Source: Aphis gossypii (taxonomy: Eukaryota; Arthropoda; Insecta; Hemiptera; Aphididae). From it: DNA of 64,000 nt. Below are positions 12,599 to 25,559 of the stretch, piece by piece. Each line of letters opens with the position of its first letter. The first letter of the stretch is position 1. The translations under genes and the position numbers were made by a program. The notes beneath the pieces are model-generated. The model saw only the letters and a list, made by a program, of their open reading frames with translations. It searched no databases and was not told the DNA's origin. The DNA lies in NCBI RefSeq assembly GCF_020184175.1, contig NC_065533.1, forward strand, positions 43,252,351 to 43,316,350, given 5' to 3'.

Positions 12599-15500
12599 TA
12601 TAATATGTACAATATTATAAACTATATATATGCATAAATATAATGTATACTAATTTAGTATATTGTATACAGGAGGTTCAAAATGATTTTCTGTTTTCTT
12701 GAGTTAGGTTAGGTTAAATGAGAAATCAGGAAAACTTGGGGGATAGCTCTTTGTGGTAGAAACAAATTATTCTGACGAAATTCTCAAGAGTTCCTATTGA
12801 AGTTTTACGACTTATTTACATATTTTCTATAAGATATATTCTTACAGTTTGTCTGTATTTTCGTTGGTTAATTAAAAGCGAGCCCTTCACCGGTCCTTAA
12901 TTTAATTTAAAATTCCAATCAACGTCAATTATTTGTTATGATATGGTGGTGTGTAGTATGTAGTTAATCTAGAGTGGTTAATAATAATTTTTATAAAAAT
13001 AAACTTTTTCACTATTATTCTTCTGAAAGTTGATATTAATTTTAACATTTTTTTACGGTATTGTATATTTATATATAAAGATACCATCCTATAGAAAAAT
13101 TTCTCTATACATATTTTGTTTTTTTTTTTTAATTTCACACTACTGGTAGAGGAATAAAATATATGTTTTCGCCGATGAAAGATTATGATTTACGAGTCTG
13201 TTACTTCGAGATATCAACTAAATTAGACGAATATAATAATATCATTATTAAGAATTATAGTAATTGCATGACAACTATTATTTAATATTCGTTCACTCTC
13301 AAATTCACATTCCATTTAAATCGGTTTAAATCAAATTAATAATAAATTAAAATTAAAATTAAACTTGATAATTATTATTTCTGTGATAATAGAAAATTAT
13401 AATATATTGTATTATTTAAGTACTTAGAAAATGAACTTCATTATTCATAAATTGTCCAATGTTCTTTCTCATAAAAAAACATTCATTAGTTATATTTAAG
13501 AAAAGAAACAGTGTAATTTATTTAACAAAATAACACCAACATTTTAACATTGGGTGTTATATATTCTGAGATAGTAACAATACGTTTTAAACGTAAAAGC
13601 TCATTTTCGAGAAATATTGTGTTTAACGTAAATATAATAACCCTGTATAACCTATAAAGTTTTTTTTTTAAGTTAAAAATAGTATTATTATCAGCCCGAA
13701 CTAATGTTTTGATTTGAAATACCATCCAATAAGAATCAAGCAAACAATGATTTTTTTTTTCGTAAAAAGCCACGTTTTTTGTTTGTGGTTGCTGTAAGCC
13801 TTAATTTGTTGACATTTGAAAACATAATAGGAACATGGAAAATAATCTTTTTTTTTGTTTAGTCCAGTAGTTGTTGACCTGACATTTTACTGAACAATGT
13901 GCGTTTATTATATTCTAGAGGGGCTTTGGTGAATTTATCCCAAACGCCTGTTATATAATTAAAAATAATTGTTAAATTATATAAAATTATTTAAATATAA
14001 TGGTAAAGTTTAGCATTATTATGCACCGAGATGAACAATCTGGTGCTTATTAGATTAACATTGGTGGTTTTATAAAAATAAATTAGAAAACGTGTCTTAG
14101 AAATAGTTGTCGTTTAAACGTGTTGATTTTATGTCTTTGAATGAATGTCAGACAGTCCATCACGCTAAGTAGTAATTACAGTTTAGTGTTTAACTCAAAC
14201 TCATAATAATGGCTACAATGTGTTCAACTCTTTTATTGTTTAAATTAATAATTTGTGTGTTTGTACTCTAAATATTACGATACTTAAAAATCTCATAATA
14301 TTATCATATTATATAAAAACTGTTTTTTTTTCACCTGCATGTATAATATTATAATATTGTTATTGTTTTTAATTCAATGTACCTTGACGCATATCTAGAA
14401 TTAATTTAAACTTTTGAATAACTCTTGGAGATTATTATTATTTTTTTGTGTATCACAATTTGTACAATTCATCCCGTTGTCCACCGTGAACACAAGATAG
14501 GTATTAAAAACAAAACGTTAAAGTTTTCAATAAATTTAATTTCAATCAGATTATGGAAAATATTTTTGAACTAATTCCAAGGGTTTAACCACATAACCAC
14601 TCAAATCGTTTCCGACCAAAATATTATGCCTCGTGGCTACCGGCTGTGCAACGATTAAAATAATAATAATTCTTGAAATAAGGTTTACTGAACGTGTGTC
14701 TGACAACCATTTATCTTAAAATAATTAAAGCACTCCAGAATTCTATAAATTAATATACGCTATCTGATCATAGCAATATTTATTGTTTTATTGTGTATTT
14801 CGTTTTTTTTTTTTTTTTTTTTTTTTAAGATAATATTGCGTATTATTATGTTATTATAATAATATTGTCTAGGCTGAAACTTTACGAAAAACAAACACAA
14901 CAAATAGTCATTACTGGTCATATAAATATAAAAAAAGTATCCATATTTCGACTAATATAATATTAAATATATCACAATTTACCAAAAATAACGTAAATAG
15001 TTGTATGTACATGGTTTGCCACACACTTGTTCGAGTTCATATTACATTTACTCTCTTCATAATTGTGGTATACTGTAAATGCTAAATATTATCACTGTTA
15101 TAATATTATTATATTCATAAATTAATTATAATATTATAACCACACTGCCACTCGGCGCCGACGTGAGTAAAACCAGACAAGTACATTACAATAATTAAGA
15201 TATTCGTTCGAAAAATAATTTTATATAGCTAGGTACCTACTCATTCATTTTTAAATTCTTAATATATTATAACAATTTGTTTAAAACATACTATTATATT
15301 ATCACTATATAGTGTTTAATCAATACTTTTACGACATTGGGTGTTTTACTGTTTTATTTTCCTAAACATAATTTCTGTTTTTGTTGATTTGGTAATATTT
15401 TTTATGTTACAATTTAATGATATAATATTTTGTGTTACGATTTAGAGGTTGAGTTTAAAAAAGTTATATCAGATAAAAAAAAAATACAACTGAGGTGGAT

Positions 15501-15710
15501 AGGAATTTTAAAAATTATCTTCAGTTGGTCGCATTTTAATAATCCAATAATATTGTGTAAATATTATAAAAGTCGATGTAGCATTTTATCGTTATGTATA
15601 CAATAATCGAATAATTATTATAATATAGAATATAATAAGTGTATACTAACAAGGTAAAATGTAAATTTTTACTTTGCTTTCCAAACTTACCGCTTACGTC
15701 AACCACTATA
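12599..15710. other. AT-rich desert
   Basis: Only homopolymers and short AT repeats stand out. A short GC patch ends ACTCGGCGCCGAC right before GTGAGT at 15164, a donor-like site, but no acceptor or open block defines an exon there. T24 lies at 14803-14826. Confidence 0.55.
14803..14826. repeat. T24 homopolymer
   Basis: Twenty-four T residues. No polyadenylation signal is seen next to it on the minus strand, so it is not clearly a retroposon tail. Confidence 0.9.
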
Positions 15711-15821
15711 ATGTTTACTATTGACATTGTTTTGTCGGTCTCGTTTTTATTATCGGAAAAGTATTTTCATTCGGAAGAAATCAAAACTGTATCGTCAAAA
15801 CGTTCGTATTATCCTGATTAA
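15711..15821 (+). CDS. Possible 36-residue small ORF with a hydrophobic start
   Basis: ATG at 15711 begins a frame ending in TAA at 15819-15821. The peptide starts MFTIDIVLSVSFLLSEKYF and continues into a polar, charged tail (HSEEIKTVSSKRSYYPD), a shape like a short secreted peptide. Its G+C is a little above the flanks. The same DNA read on the minus strand carries a GTAAGT site near 15691, so either strand might be the meaningful one. A peptide this short may be chance. Confidence 0.2.
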   Translation: MFTIDIVLSVSFLLSEKYFHSEEIKTVSSKRSYYPD

Positions 15822-18800
15822 TTACAACACTATATTTTGTAGGCTGAAAACGATGATCTCACCATTTTATCCAATATAAAAGCTTTTTTGAAATTGTGAA
15901 TTAAAAAAAATAATAACTTCTTGAAGTGCATCACAGCTCACTACTATCATAGTAGTATGTCTATGGTGATAAGTGGATATACAAACGTTAAGTATTCAAA
16001 ACAAGTTAATTTTTTAAAGGTTTTTAAATTTCTCTGTTGAGCTGTTGCAAGGCTTACAAAATATGTGTTATTATTTTTACACTAGTCATAATAAGTGTCT
16101 AAGAGAAAATCTGGATGAGAGTTAATTTTTAATTTTGAAAAATTGTAAATATATAAACGTTTTTTGAAAAACGGACAACATACAAAATAATATGTAATTT
16201 ACTTATATCATAAACTTTCCGTTTATTATAATTTTTAATTAAAATAAATTTGTAATTATCGATCCATAATTATAATGTCAGCTTAATAAAGTCATTAACT
16301 ACTAATCATTTTTCGGGAACTAGGAAAAATATGTTATAATAATTCTGCTTAATATTACTTTAAATACGATTATAATTGGTTTAAAATGTACTTTGATAAC
16401 AGAACTGTCTCTGAGGCCAAACCAAAATACTGTCTACCCACCGTAGGAAGTTATTAAATTGTAATTTGTTGGGTATTAAGTAACCCAAAACAGTAATCAA
16501 TTTATGTATTACATTAAACAAAGCGAAATTAAATAAAAATTATAGCCATTCCAAATATCTGAAATCAATTGTTTTTTTTATATTTTTTATATATAAAAAA
16601 ATCTCTCTGATTACACAATATAATATTATTTTATTTACTATGTTAAATAAAAACGATTATACATTATAACTGGATATTATACATAAATTGATAGAATAAA
16701 ACGATCAATTTAAATTGGTTTTTTTCTCAATAATGTTGGTCAATAGTTTGATGGCTAAAAAATAATCGAATTTTTACTCTTAAATTAGTGGCAATTCTGC
16801 TCTGAAAAAAAACCATGGTATAAAACTCCATTTATAAACAATGTTCATTGTAATAAATTCCTGGGTTAGAAAATGTCCCTCGGTGGCAGTTTATAATAAG
16901 GTCTTTTTAATCAAATAAATTGTGTTCGCCATTATTTTAGTTTTACTCAAAATGAGTAAAATATATAGAGAAACTGGAGTAAAAACCCAGGGAACGAAAT
17001 ATTTTTTTTTTTTTGTAAATATAACAAGAAAACGTCCCCTGATACTTAGCAAATTAATCATTATTTATTTAATATATGAAGGTATACCTCTGGAGGTATT
17101 TTCTTATAAAAACTACTCAAGTCAATAATGTGATTACCTACTGTATTATGTATATTCATTTCCATTAGTATTTTTTCATATTTTTTTTCTTTTAACTCAA
17201 TTTCGATTATTTTATATTGACGAAGATTTATTTTCAGTATACTTATCAGTTTAGTATAACAATTAAAATCGTATTCAGTCACTATATCTATTTTTATTTA
17301 TTATTTTTTAATTTTATCTTATTTGAATAATTTGATTATAAAGCTCATTGTATATGCATACTTGTAAACTTATATACTACTTGTTAGTCATAATGCTGGT
17401 CTCATATTATTGTACACAGTATATAATGAATAAATATGTAAACATGTCATCGATGTGTTAGGTTTTAATTTATTTGTTTCGAATTTTTTCGATTTCTTAT
17501 TCTATACGATGAATTTACTCAATTATCAACGTTGTTTTTAAAATATCCTAAATCGTATAGTATAATATATTTTAAATTGCTTTACCATTGGGAGTTGTTA
17601 ATATTTAAAGAATAAGTATTCTGTTAAGTTATATCTAGATATAATAAGTAACCATTCAATTCAATCAACATGTTATGTATAAAATATTGAGTGAAACGAT
17701 TATGATATTCATATTAAATTTAGGCATAAATCAATAAACATAAATATAAATATATATATTTTGAAAATTCATATAAATTTAGGATGTTTAGTAAAAATGA
17801 TCCTGATTAGACTATGTTAATTTAAGCCTCTGATACTGCAAAATTGAATATATAATCAATCTGTAGTAGTGTAAAGACAGTAGAAGGATATAGAATGTTT
17901 ATTATATTTTAATATTATACTTTTTACACGGGTAGTTCATTAATCAATTTATTTAGACATACAAATGAAACATTTTATGAAATTTAGAGTAAATACATTC
18001 TTTCCGAAATTAATTTTAGTTTTTTTTGTTTTTATACATAAAAAAGAAGATAGAAAATAAAAATTCTGTACCAAGAAATTTTTTGAATTATTTTCTCAAG
18101 TATTGCATGATAATAATAATATTTTCAAATGAACTTTAAGTTAAACTTTTTAAGATAAATAAAAAATCATAACAATTTGAGAAATATCTCAGTAATTATA
18201 ATATGTATTAAATTCATAGTATTCATAGTATATTAAAGATTTGAAAATTTAGCGAAGTATTATTTATATTATGTTGAACTTTTTATAATATTAAAAATAA
18301 AACTTTGTTTCTTTATGATTGTAAATTTATAATTTAATAAAATAAAATTATTAAAAAACATAAAATTAACCAAAATCTTCTAGTAGTTTTCTACATTCTA
18401 TGAAATAATTTTTTATTCTCGCTGATTTATGTCGTCGTATACCAAATTCATTGATAAACATTGGCATATTGGTTGAAATTATGAAGTACGTAAACATTCA
18501 CTGAATTTCGACAATTATATAATGATATTGTTGAATATTGGTAATACCGATATTATTAAACACAATTTAAGAATAATTGGAGCGTTACAATTAAAATGTT
18601 GCATACTATCTAGTACCTTGCCCTATGCCTTAGTAACTTTTCTAATTACTCTTGTTATATTTGAATAACCTCAATAACCATCAAATTCATCAATTGGTGG
18701 GCAAGGGTATAGATACGCGATTTAATTGTAAAACAAAGTGCGCCACACAAAAGTGTAGCTGTAGAAATGTTTGGATTTTATTTGGTACACAATTTCATGA

Positions 18801-19068
18801 CAGTTTGTCATATTATAATAAGTAAAATAATACTCCACGTTTTTTTATAATAATAATTTTTCGTATAGTAAAATAATCATAATTTAAATAAGAATATAAC
18901 AAATTTATGAAATATTGTTTAATAACATCAACAACAATAATAATAATAATAATAATATTATAAAATTCTTCGGTTTAGTTTAAATATTTTGTTTCTATTT
19001 CATAATATAAGATATATTCAAATATTATAGTACTATAATACCATAATAATATTGATGAAAACGTACCT
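15822..19068. other. AT-rich desert
   Basis: No supportable gene. The minus-strand frame 17061-17282 (73 codons, GTG start) has a K/E/I-rich translation typical of AT-biased chance frames. A small palindrome ATACCTC-TG-GAGGTAT lies at 17084-17099. Confidence 0.6.
18935..18958. repeat. (AAT)n microsatellite
   Basis: Seven to eight AAT units. Confidence 0.85.
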
Positions 19069-19158
19069 ATGTCAACATTAACCAAAACCATGTTGTGTAT
19101 GTCAACATTGATCAAAATCCTAATGTAAATGTCGACATACACTAGTAAGTGTCTATAT
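19069..19158. repeat. Degenerate 30-bp tandem repeat (minisatellite), three or more copies
   Basis: Copies begin at 19069, 19099 and 19129, exactly 30 bp apart. They share ATGTCAACATT followed by ACCAAAA or ATCAAAA; the third copy has ATGTCGACAT. Weaker TCAACATT-ACCAA copies seem to continue to about 19200. Confidence 0.75.
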
Positions 19159-20505
19159 TATTTTAATTTTTCAACATTTACCAATTTATTAAGTGTATTC
19201 ACCAAGTGACTATAGTGTCAGTATTCGTCAATTGCAAACATGCACATTGACATATATAAAAAAAAAAACTGTTTAACAAATTATTTGTAGCGATCAACTA
19301 ATTAAATTTTCAATTCGTCATGTTGTAATTATTTTAGTCTCATACTATAATACTACCTCTCTATTTAAAATATTTATTTTTAAAAATTGAAATTTTAATT
19401 CAATATGACCCGTTTTATTTAAATCAATCATTAGTATATTCCAGATAGTTGCCCGTACATATATTTTTTATATTAATTAATAATTTACAAAAACATTTTG
19501 TATTTTTATGGTTATTTAAAGATCACTCATATTTATTTTTAAACAAAACAATGTTTATAATAATTTGATCTTAAACTGTGAAATGACTCTTGATTAGGGT
19601 TAAGAGGTTTCTGAGAACGTAGCTTGATGCGAATTTCATAGAATGTTCTGAAATTACCAGAAACATCAAAAAAATGCGAGTGAATCAAATACAATTTAAT
19701 AATCATCATATGATTATTAAGTAATGGCGTGTTTAAATTAGATTATCAAATTATTTAGTAAATATTATTTATATAGTTAAATCAAATAATAATAATAATA
19801 AAAAAAAAAAAATAATAACGTTGTTATATTTTTTTTGGATCGATTATCGATTAGTAAACAAAATAAAACAATCATTCAAACAAATAAATGTACATTGTTT
19901 GTTGGTAAGCATTACTTATATATATATATATACTATTAGTATCGTTGATATGTGATCATGTATAATTATTTATAATAAATACAATTAATCAAATCGTAAA
20001 ATTTTAAATTAACTATTATATTTTAGATCAGTTGTCAATATTTTAATTATTTTAAAAATGTGTTAACTATTTAAAATATAAATTAAAATGTTTTATTGCG
20101 AACTGTTATAAAAATAATTATGTATTATGCCACTATCTCAAAAATTATATTATTCACATAATAATTTTATTTTACATTTAACACATATTCAATATATAGC
20201 AATAAATAATTGTTCTAATTCTTTATTTCACTTTATTGTATAATTTTTAAAACTGAATTGTGAGCAAACGCATTAACAATATGATTTTTAGTCATTAATA
20301 AATAAAATAACTGACTAAAAAATGTTTATAAATCTAGTATTTTAATTTTTTTTTTTACGTATAAAATTAGTTGTTCATATTTATTTCCGTAATTTTGGTC
20401 GCCGAGTTGGCAAGTCAAACCAGGTATTTAGGTATTTACATTATGAAGCTTGGTTTGCATGTCAGGATGTCTTGACCTGGAAACGGTTTTATACTTTTTT
20501 ATTAT
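19159..20505. other. AT-rich spacer
   Basis: A-rich runs near 19800 and AT tracts near 19918-19932. No gene seen. Confidence 0.6.
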
Positions 20506-20800
20506 TAGTAGTAGTAGTACTAGTGCTAGTAGTACTATTACTATTATTCCAGTTGGACGTGTGCATGTTTAAACGTATACGCGTTGGTATTTAATGCGCG
20601 GGGCCAAGTCACGTTTGGCGCGGCCGTCCCTTTTTGCCAAAACGCCACCGATTATCCGCAGAGAAATATTATCGTACCACATCTAGGATTACGGTCACGA
20701 TTACGGTGACGGAGGGAGGCAGTACAAGTGGATCCATTGTTCAGACGTTGTTCATCGTAGGCACGAATCGTTTTTGATCGCACAGTTTCCTAGATATAAT
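20506..20800. promoter_or_regulatory. GC island preceded by a TAG/CTA palindromic repeat
   Basis: A TAGTAGTAGTACTAGTGC / TAGTAGTACTA block (20506-20540) leads into a GC-rich segment. That segment contains AATGCGCGGGGCC, TTTGGCGCGGCCGTCCC and a near-duplicated GATTACGGTCAC / GATTACGGTGAC. An ATG at 20838 starts a 68-codon frame (MDRRNVERKRLVMV...) that becomes AT-noise after about 15 codons and has no donor at that point. Promoter or regulatory function is inferred from composition only. Confidence 0.3.
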
Positions 20801-21571
20801 AATAATAGTAGTAATAATCATAATAATACACCATAACATGGATCGACGGAATGTCGAGCGAAAACGTCTTGTCATGGTTTTGTACAAATTTACTATACAT
20901 ACTGTATTATACGTTTGTTTGTGTTATAATTGTTGGAATATGTACATAGGTTTATCGTTAGACGACAAGAGAAATTTAAGAAATCTAAATTATTTAAACT
21001 TCTACGGAATGAAACTCAAATTAGTGTTGCAAACTATATATTGATCGATAAAATATGATTCCATGAAAATCTCCAATGATTACAACATTGTAAACTTTAA
21101 TTATATATTTTTATTTTTAATATGATTTTGCATCGTCTGTAGTGTAAAATATTATTATAATACATAAAATGTATTAAAAATATTATAGTAAAAGTTTGAT
21201 TAACTAAAATATTATATGAACACACTAAATAGTTGTACCTAAATTGCCTATCCTAATCGCCGTGTTAGTTTAATTCTATTATTAAAAATAAATAATGATT
21301 CAAATAAAATGACAATAATAATATTATATTAATGTTATTAATTAAACAATGCATTTTCATATGTTTAAAAAAAATGATGGCCACGTAATCAAAATAATTA
21401 AAATTGAGTAATTTATCGTTACATAATACAATACGTATATTAATACAATGTAAACATGAGATAAATAAATTATGTTAGTGTACAAAACTTATTCCTATAA
21501 TTTACACACTAGAATAAGCCACACTTTGTTGAGTAGTCCTGGATTTCAGCAAAACCAAAATTATTATAGGT
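20801..21571. other. AT-rich spacer
   Basis: It includes the weak frame at 20838-21044. Nothing else can be supported. Confidence 0.5.
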
Positions 21572-22065
21572 CTAGTCACTGCTAACATGCCAGTGCAAAT
21601 CCATGACATTTTCTATTACTCTAAAACCATCGTCCATCTGGAAGTAAGTTTTTAGAAATTCATCATTGTCATTGATTTCCATATTATGTGTTTAATTCTT
21701 AGGATTTTCGTCTTTACAAATTCTAAATATTTATATAAGCGTTAGAAAACGATGGTAGTAGTGGAGATGCTAGTATAGTGCATAGCCCGTCTACTAATCT
21801 CACAGACGTAAATACTTGTTCTTAAACTTTTTCTATAACCGTATGGGATTATGCCATTTTACTATATTCATATTGATTAATTCATTTTTAAAAAAGCATT
21901 TTCAATTCATTAAAAAAAGGTTTCTACTTCTTCAAGCATACTGGAATTCTCTACAATACCATTCGACTAGTTGAAAAAACCATTATCTGTGGCATCAACC
22001 ATTTCCAACACTGGTAATTTAAATATTTTCTGGTAAAAGTTTAAACGGTATATTATGTACTCATA
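21572..22065 (-). pseudogene. Decayed minus-strand coding relic (unknown family)
   Basis: Two minus-strand blocks read as well-mixed protein. The upstream block, 22065 down to 21877, contains KLPVLEMVDATDNGFFN, one in-frame TAG, then SNGIVENSSMLEEVETFF and NELKNAFLKMN before TAA. The downstream block, 21682 to 21572, starts at ATG with MEINDNDEFLKTYFQMDDGF and ends VMDLHWHVSSD before TAG; past the TAG it continues TYNNFGFAEIQDYSTKCGLF. The two blocks are in different frames and are separated by AT-rich sequence that includes SVRLVDGLCTILASPLLPSF. Internal stops and frame changes indicate a pseudogene or mobile-element remnant. On the plus strand the downstream block also shows a TTTCAG / GTAAGT pair (21551-21643) with one open frame, a less likely reading. 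Confidence 0.4.
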
Positions 22066-22205
22066 TCATTCAAAGATATAATAGAATATGATAATATAAT
22101 ATATTATCCGCATCACAAGTTTTATTATTATAATATTATTTATATAGGTAGAACACATCATTAGTCAAATGTTTACCCACGGGGTCCGATCGTTACGTGA
22201 CTTTT

Positions 22206-22245
22206 CTTAAACGTTGGTCCGCATTTTAATATCCAAACGTTTAAG
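22206..22245. repeat. Inverted repeat around AAACGTT
   Basis: CTTAAACGTTGG (22206-22217) and CCAAACGTTTAAG (22233-22245) pair as reverse complements with one bulged base and a 15-nt loop. Confidence 0.7.
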
Positions 22246-22444
22246 TTTCAAGACTAGCCGCTGCACAGTGAAAAAAAAACAATTAAAATTACTACCAACG
22301 GCATACCCATTCGGTGGTACAAAAATCATAAAACTATTTTACATAATTTTGATATAAAAAAAAACCGTCTGCTAGATTTTCCCAGATCCCTTTAATGCGA
22401 AATCCAACAGTTATTGTACCGAGGGGTACATAAATAGCAACACT

Positions 22445-22564
22445 TTATTGTTGGCCAGTGAAAACGTTGTGCGGCATTTGCTTTGCTAGTGCAGTAAAAG
22501 GGAGGCTAACCGTCCTATAAATCAGAATGAGTTTGAGAAAAACGAGTCGGTGGTCTATACGTTC
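22445..22564 (-). other. Minus-strand 39-codon open block after an acceptor-like site
   Basis: On the minus strand TGTATTTTGCAG precedes a frame open to TAA. It starts ERIDHRLVFLKLILIYRTVS and ends ALAKQMPHNVFTGQQ. It lies about 0.4 kb upstream, in minus-strand sense, of the relic at 21572-22065 and might be an earlier piece of the same decayed gene. The family is not recognised. Confidence 0.25.
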
Positions 22565-24976
22565 CTGCAAAATACATTAAAATATATCCACATCGTATCT
22601 AATATATATATATTATATAATATGCACACACACGCGCGTGATAAAGTCCATCTATTTATAATAAATACCAATATAAGATAATAACATTTTTCTTTGAATA
22701 ACAAATTTGTTGTTCTAATATTATGTCTACAAGCTATAATAATATAATGTATTATTATATTAATAAACTATTTTTTATACAAGTAAATGTGGCGTTTTAT
22801 CAGCCACATAGTATAGTTGAAAATTAATATTACTGTTCAATTATGCAACATGCGATTGAATATTATTACATGATTAAGTCAACAATTATATAAACATTAT
22901 TCTGATTTTTTTTACATTACCTTTGATATATAATTTTAAACATCATTCATTTTTGTATTAAATAATAAAATCGGTATACCATCGGTTGTTATGTAGTGTG
23001 TTCAACGGTAATATTAATATAGTGGAATGAAATCAGAATGTGCAAAAACCGTTCAATTTTTATAATAGATGATATATTTTTTTTTTTATTATTAAATGAA
23101 ATTACATATATTTTGTTATATTTCAATATTTAAAATGTTAATTTTTTTTTTTTTTTTTGACTTAAATTTAAATCATTTAACTATGATAATGAGATATACG
23201 ACGATAATATTGGTTCTATAATGTCGGGTGTATGTTTTTTCTTTCTTTTTTTTCTTATCATATTTTAGGGCAGTAAAAATATTTGATTTTTATCTGGATT
23301 TAGGTTGTAAAGGGTAGTGGACAATAAGAGTACCCAGTACTTATTGAAATAATTGAAAATATTGCTATTTATAAATATTACAAATTATCAATATAGTGTT
23401 TATCATATAATTTGTATTCGTGAGTTGAAAATATTGACCGTTTATACAATGTTCTTTATTAGTTATTACAGCAACACATTTATTGAAAATACATATTTCG
23501 AAAAAATTTTTATAAACATTTTAAGTTAAAATATGTACAAAATTCGTCAAAATATAAAAATATGTAAATCATTTTATATTTAAAAACTTATACAATTTTT
23601 AATTATTACTTATTAAGTTCAACAATGTAATACACAATTGTTCATAAGTATGTTAGAATTTAAAAAAAAAAGTTTGCAAAAAAGGTACATTTTGTATCAA
23701 TGATTAAATATAAAATGTTCATGATATTATAATTGTTCACAAATATTTTACGATTTCACCTTAAACAATTTGTATAATTAGTTTAAATATTATATAGGTA
23801 CACCATCTTTCAAGCTTTGTTCTTATATTTTCCCTAAAAATATATTAAACAATTATTCAAATCTTTTTCTTAGACATTTATATTTTTTCATTATACAATT
23901 CTTAATAATTAAAGCTACAAATTTCTTTAAATCATTCTATGGTATGTTAGTATTGGAATTCAAGGACAAATAGCATTTATAAGTAGACAAAATATTTTAT
24001 AACAATAATAATTACTAAATATTTTATGGTGGGCATTTATTTTTTGACAAAAATTAGTTTATTTTACGGTATCCGTAATAGTAACATAAATTCACTATAA
24101 AATATCTTTGGAATGGCTGACAGACTGTCTACGCTCTAAACCAATTTCGTATGCAATACGATTTATCATTTAATTTAAATTAATCAAATTCTTTACAGAA
24201 ACCTACTCGATGAAGAGGTACAATCGAAATCTACTGTATAGCGCTGCGATTTTTTTTTTTTTTTTTTAATTATTTTAATTGTCCACGTTTATTGTATTGG
24301 AAATAAAATTGTGATTTATTTTTTTAACAAGTTTTATAATATTGATGATTTTATTTTTTGAATTTTAAAAGTTAGATATAATATGTAGAAAATATAAATA
24401 AAAAACGGTTAAGTGCAGTAAAAAGTAATACATTTTCAGGCACTGAATACATATCTTGTTAGATTATAATATAATACCATAATCTCTACTTTGTAGACCA
24501 TTTTAATTAGTTAAACTTCATCTTAAACTATTCTATAACAACACTTTAAGTATCCAAAGTGTTATTTTATAATACATATAAATTTGTGTACACGTACGTG
24601 GTTATAAAAACTTATTTATGTGAGTTAAATAATAATATTAAATTTTACTTATTTGTTTGGTGTAAACGTTCAGACATTAAGCTCAAAAATAATAATATTA
24701 GCATGCATATATTTATCATTATTATAAAGTAATTAACATGTAGGTATCTACTTTTAATATTATTTAAAAAGTATATACCTACACAATTATAAATAAGTTT
24801 TTATCGACAGTATAAATTGCTATACATTCAAAAAACAACAATAAAATAAAACGAAATTGAGTTTATGTTACAATGCTTTGTGTATCTATTATTTAACATC
24901 TTCTTTGTTAATGGTATGACCTAAATATCTACGAATAATGTTCGTAGTATTATTTACAACTGTATAAGTATTTCAG
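22565..24976. other. AT-rich desert
   Basis: Homopolymers include T17 at 23142-23158 and T18 at 24250-24267. No coding signal is seen. Confidence 0.6.
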
Positions 24977-24980
24977 TAAT

Positions 24981-25004
24981 AATGCAATAATGCAATAATG
25001 CAAT
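24981..25004. repeat. Three tandem AATGCAAT octamers
   Basis: Exact head-to-tail copies at 24981, 24989 and 24997. Each junction makes TAATGCAAT-like words combining a homeodomain core (TAAT) with a C/EBP- or POU-like half site. It may be a small binding-site array or just slippage. Confidence 0.7.
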
Positions 25005-25559
25005 AATCTAACCGCGCCGAACAACGTAGATAACATGAGACGTTCTCAAGTGTAAAGCTTGAAAGGCTAAGTGTTTTTAATGTGTACCAGTTATGTGTGG
25101 TCAATAGAGATTAATACAACGTGTAGCAATCATATTCATCCACAGCCTTTGAATTACAGACGTATTGATGCGAATCATCTTTCGGGGAGGTATTTCGCGG
25201 AATTACATCAATTTCCTCTCGTCAAGTACGAATTAATTTGATTTTAACATATATTAGAGTCGATTAAATTAGCGTTTATTACAACGATTTTAGGTATTAA
25301 AAGTGAAGATTATACTATTAAACAGTTTTGACATTCAATTATAGTATTGTATGCCTAAACTGTCAGGGGCGTTAAAAAATGTGTAGAAAAATAGTGCATA
25401 ATACATTTTATAGTACAATTGAACGGAATCGATGTGAATAATTTGTTACTTATTTTAATTTTTTCCAAAAACCAATATTAACTATGTCAATAATGATAAG
25501 TCTATAATTTTAGTAGTCTATAATATAAAATATCGTAATCGACATATTAATAATTATAT

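Noticed and set aside
12703..12715. TTAGGTTAGGTTA, similar to the insect telomere repeat; also AACCTAACCTA near 40766
   Set aside because: Only about two and a half units each, so not evidence of telomeric or interstitial telomere sequence.
17061..17282. 73-codon minus-strand frame rich in K, E, I and N
   Set aside because: Non-ATG start and a composition typical of AT-biased chance frames, with no borders.
20838..21044. 68-codon ATG frame after the 20.6 kb GC island
   Set aside because: It loses protein-like composition after about 15 codons and has no donor at that point.
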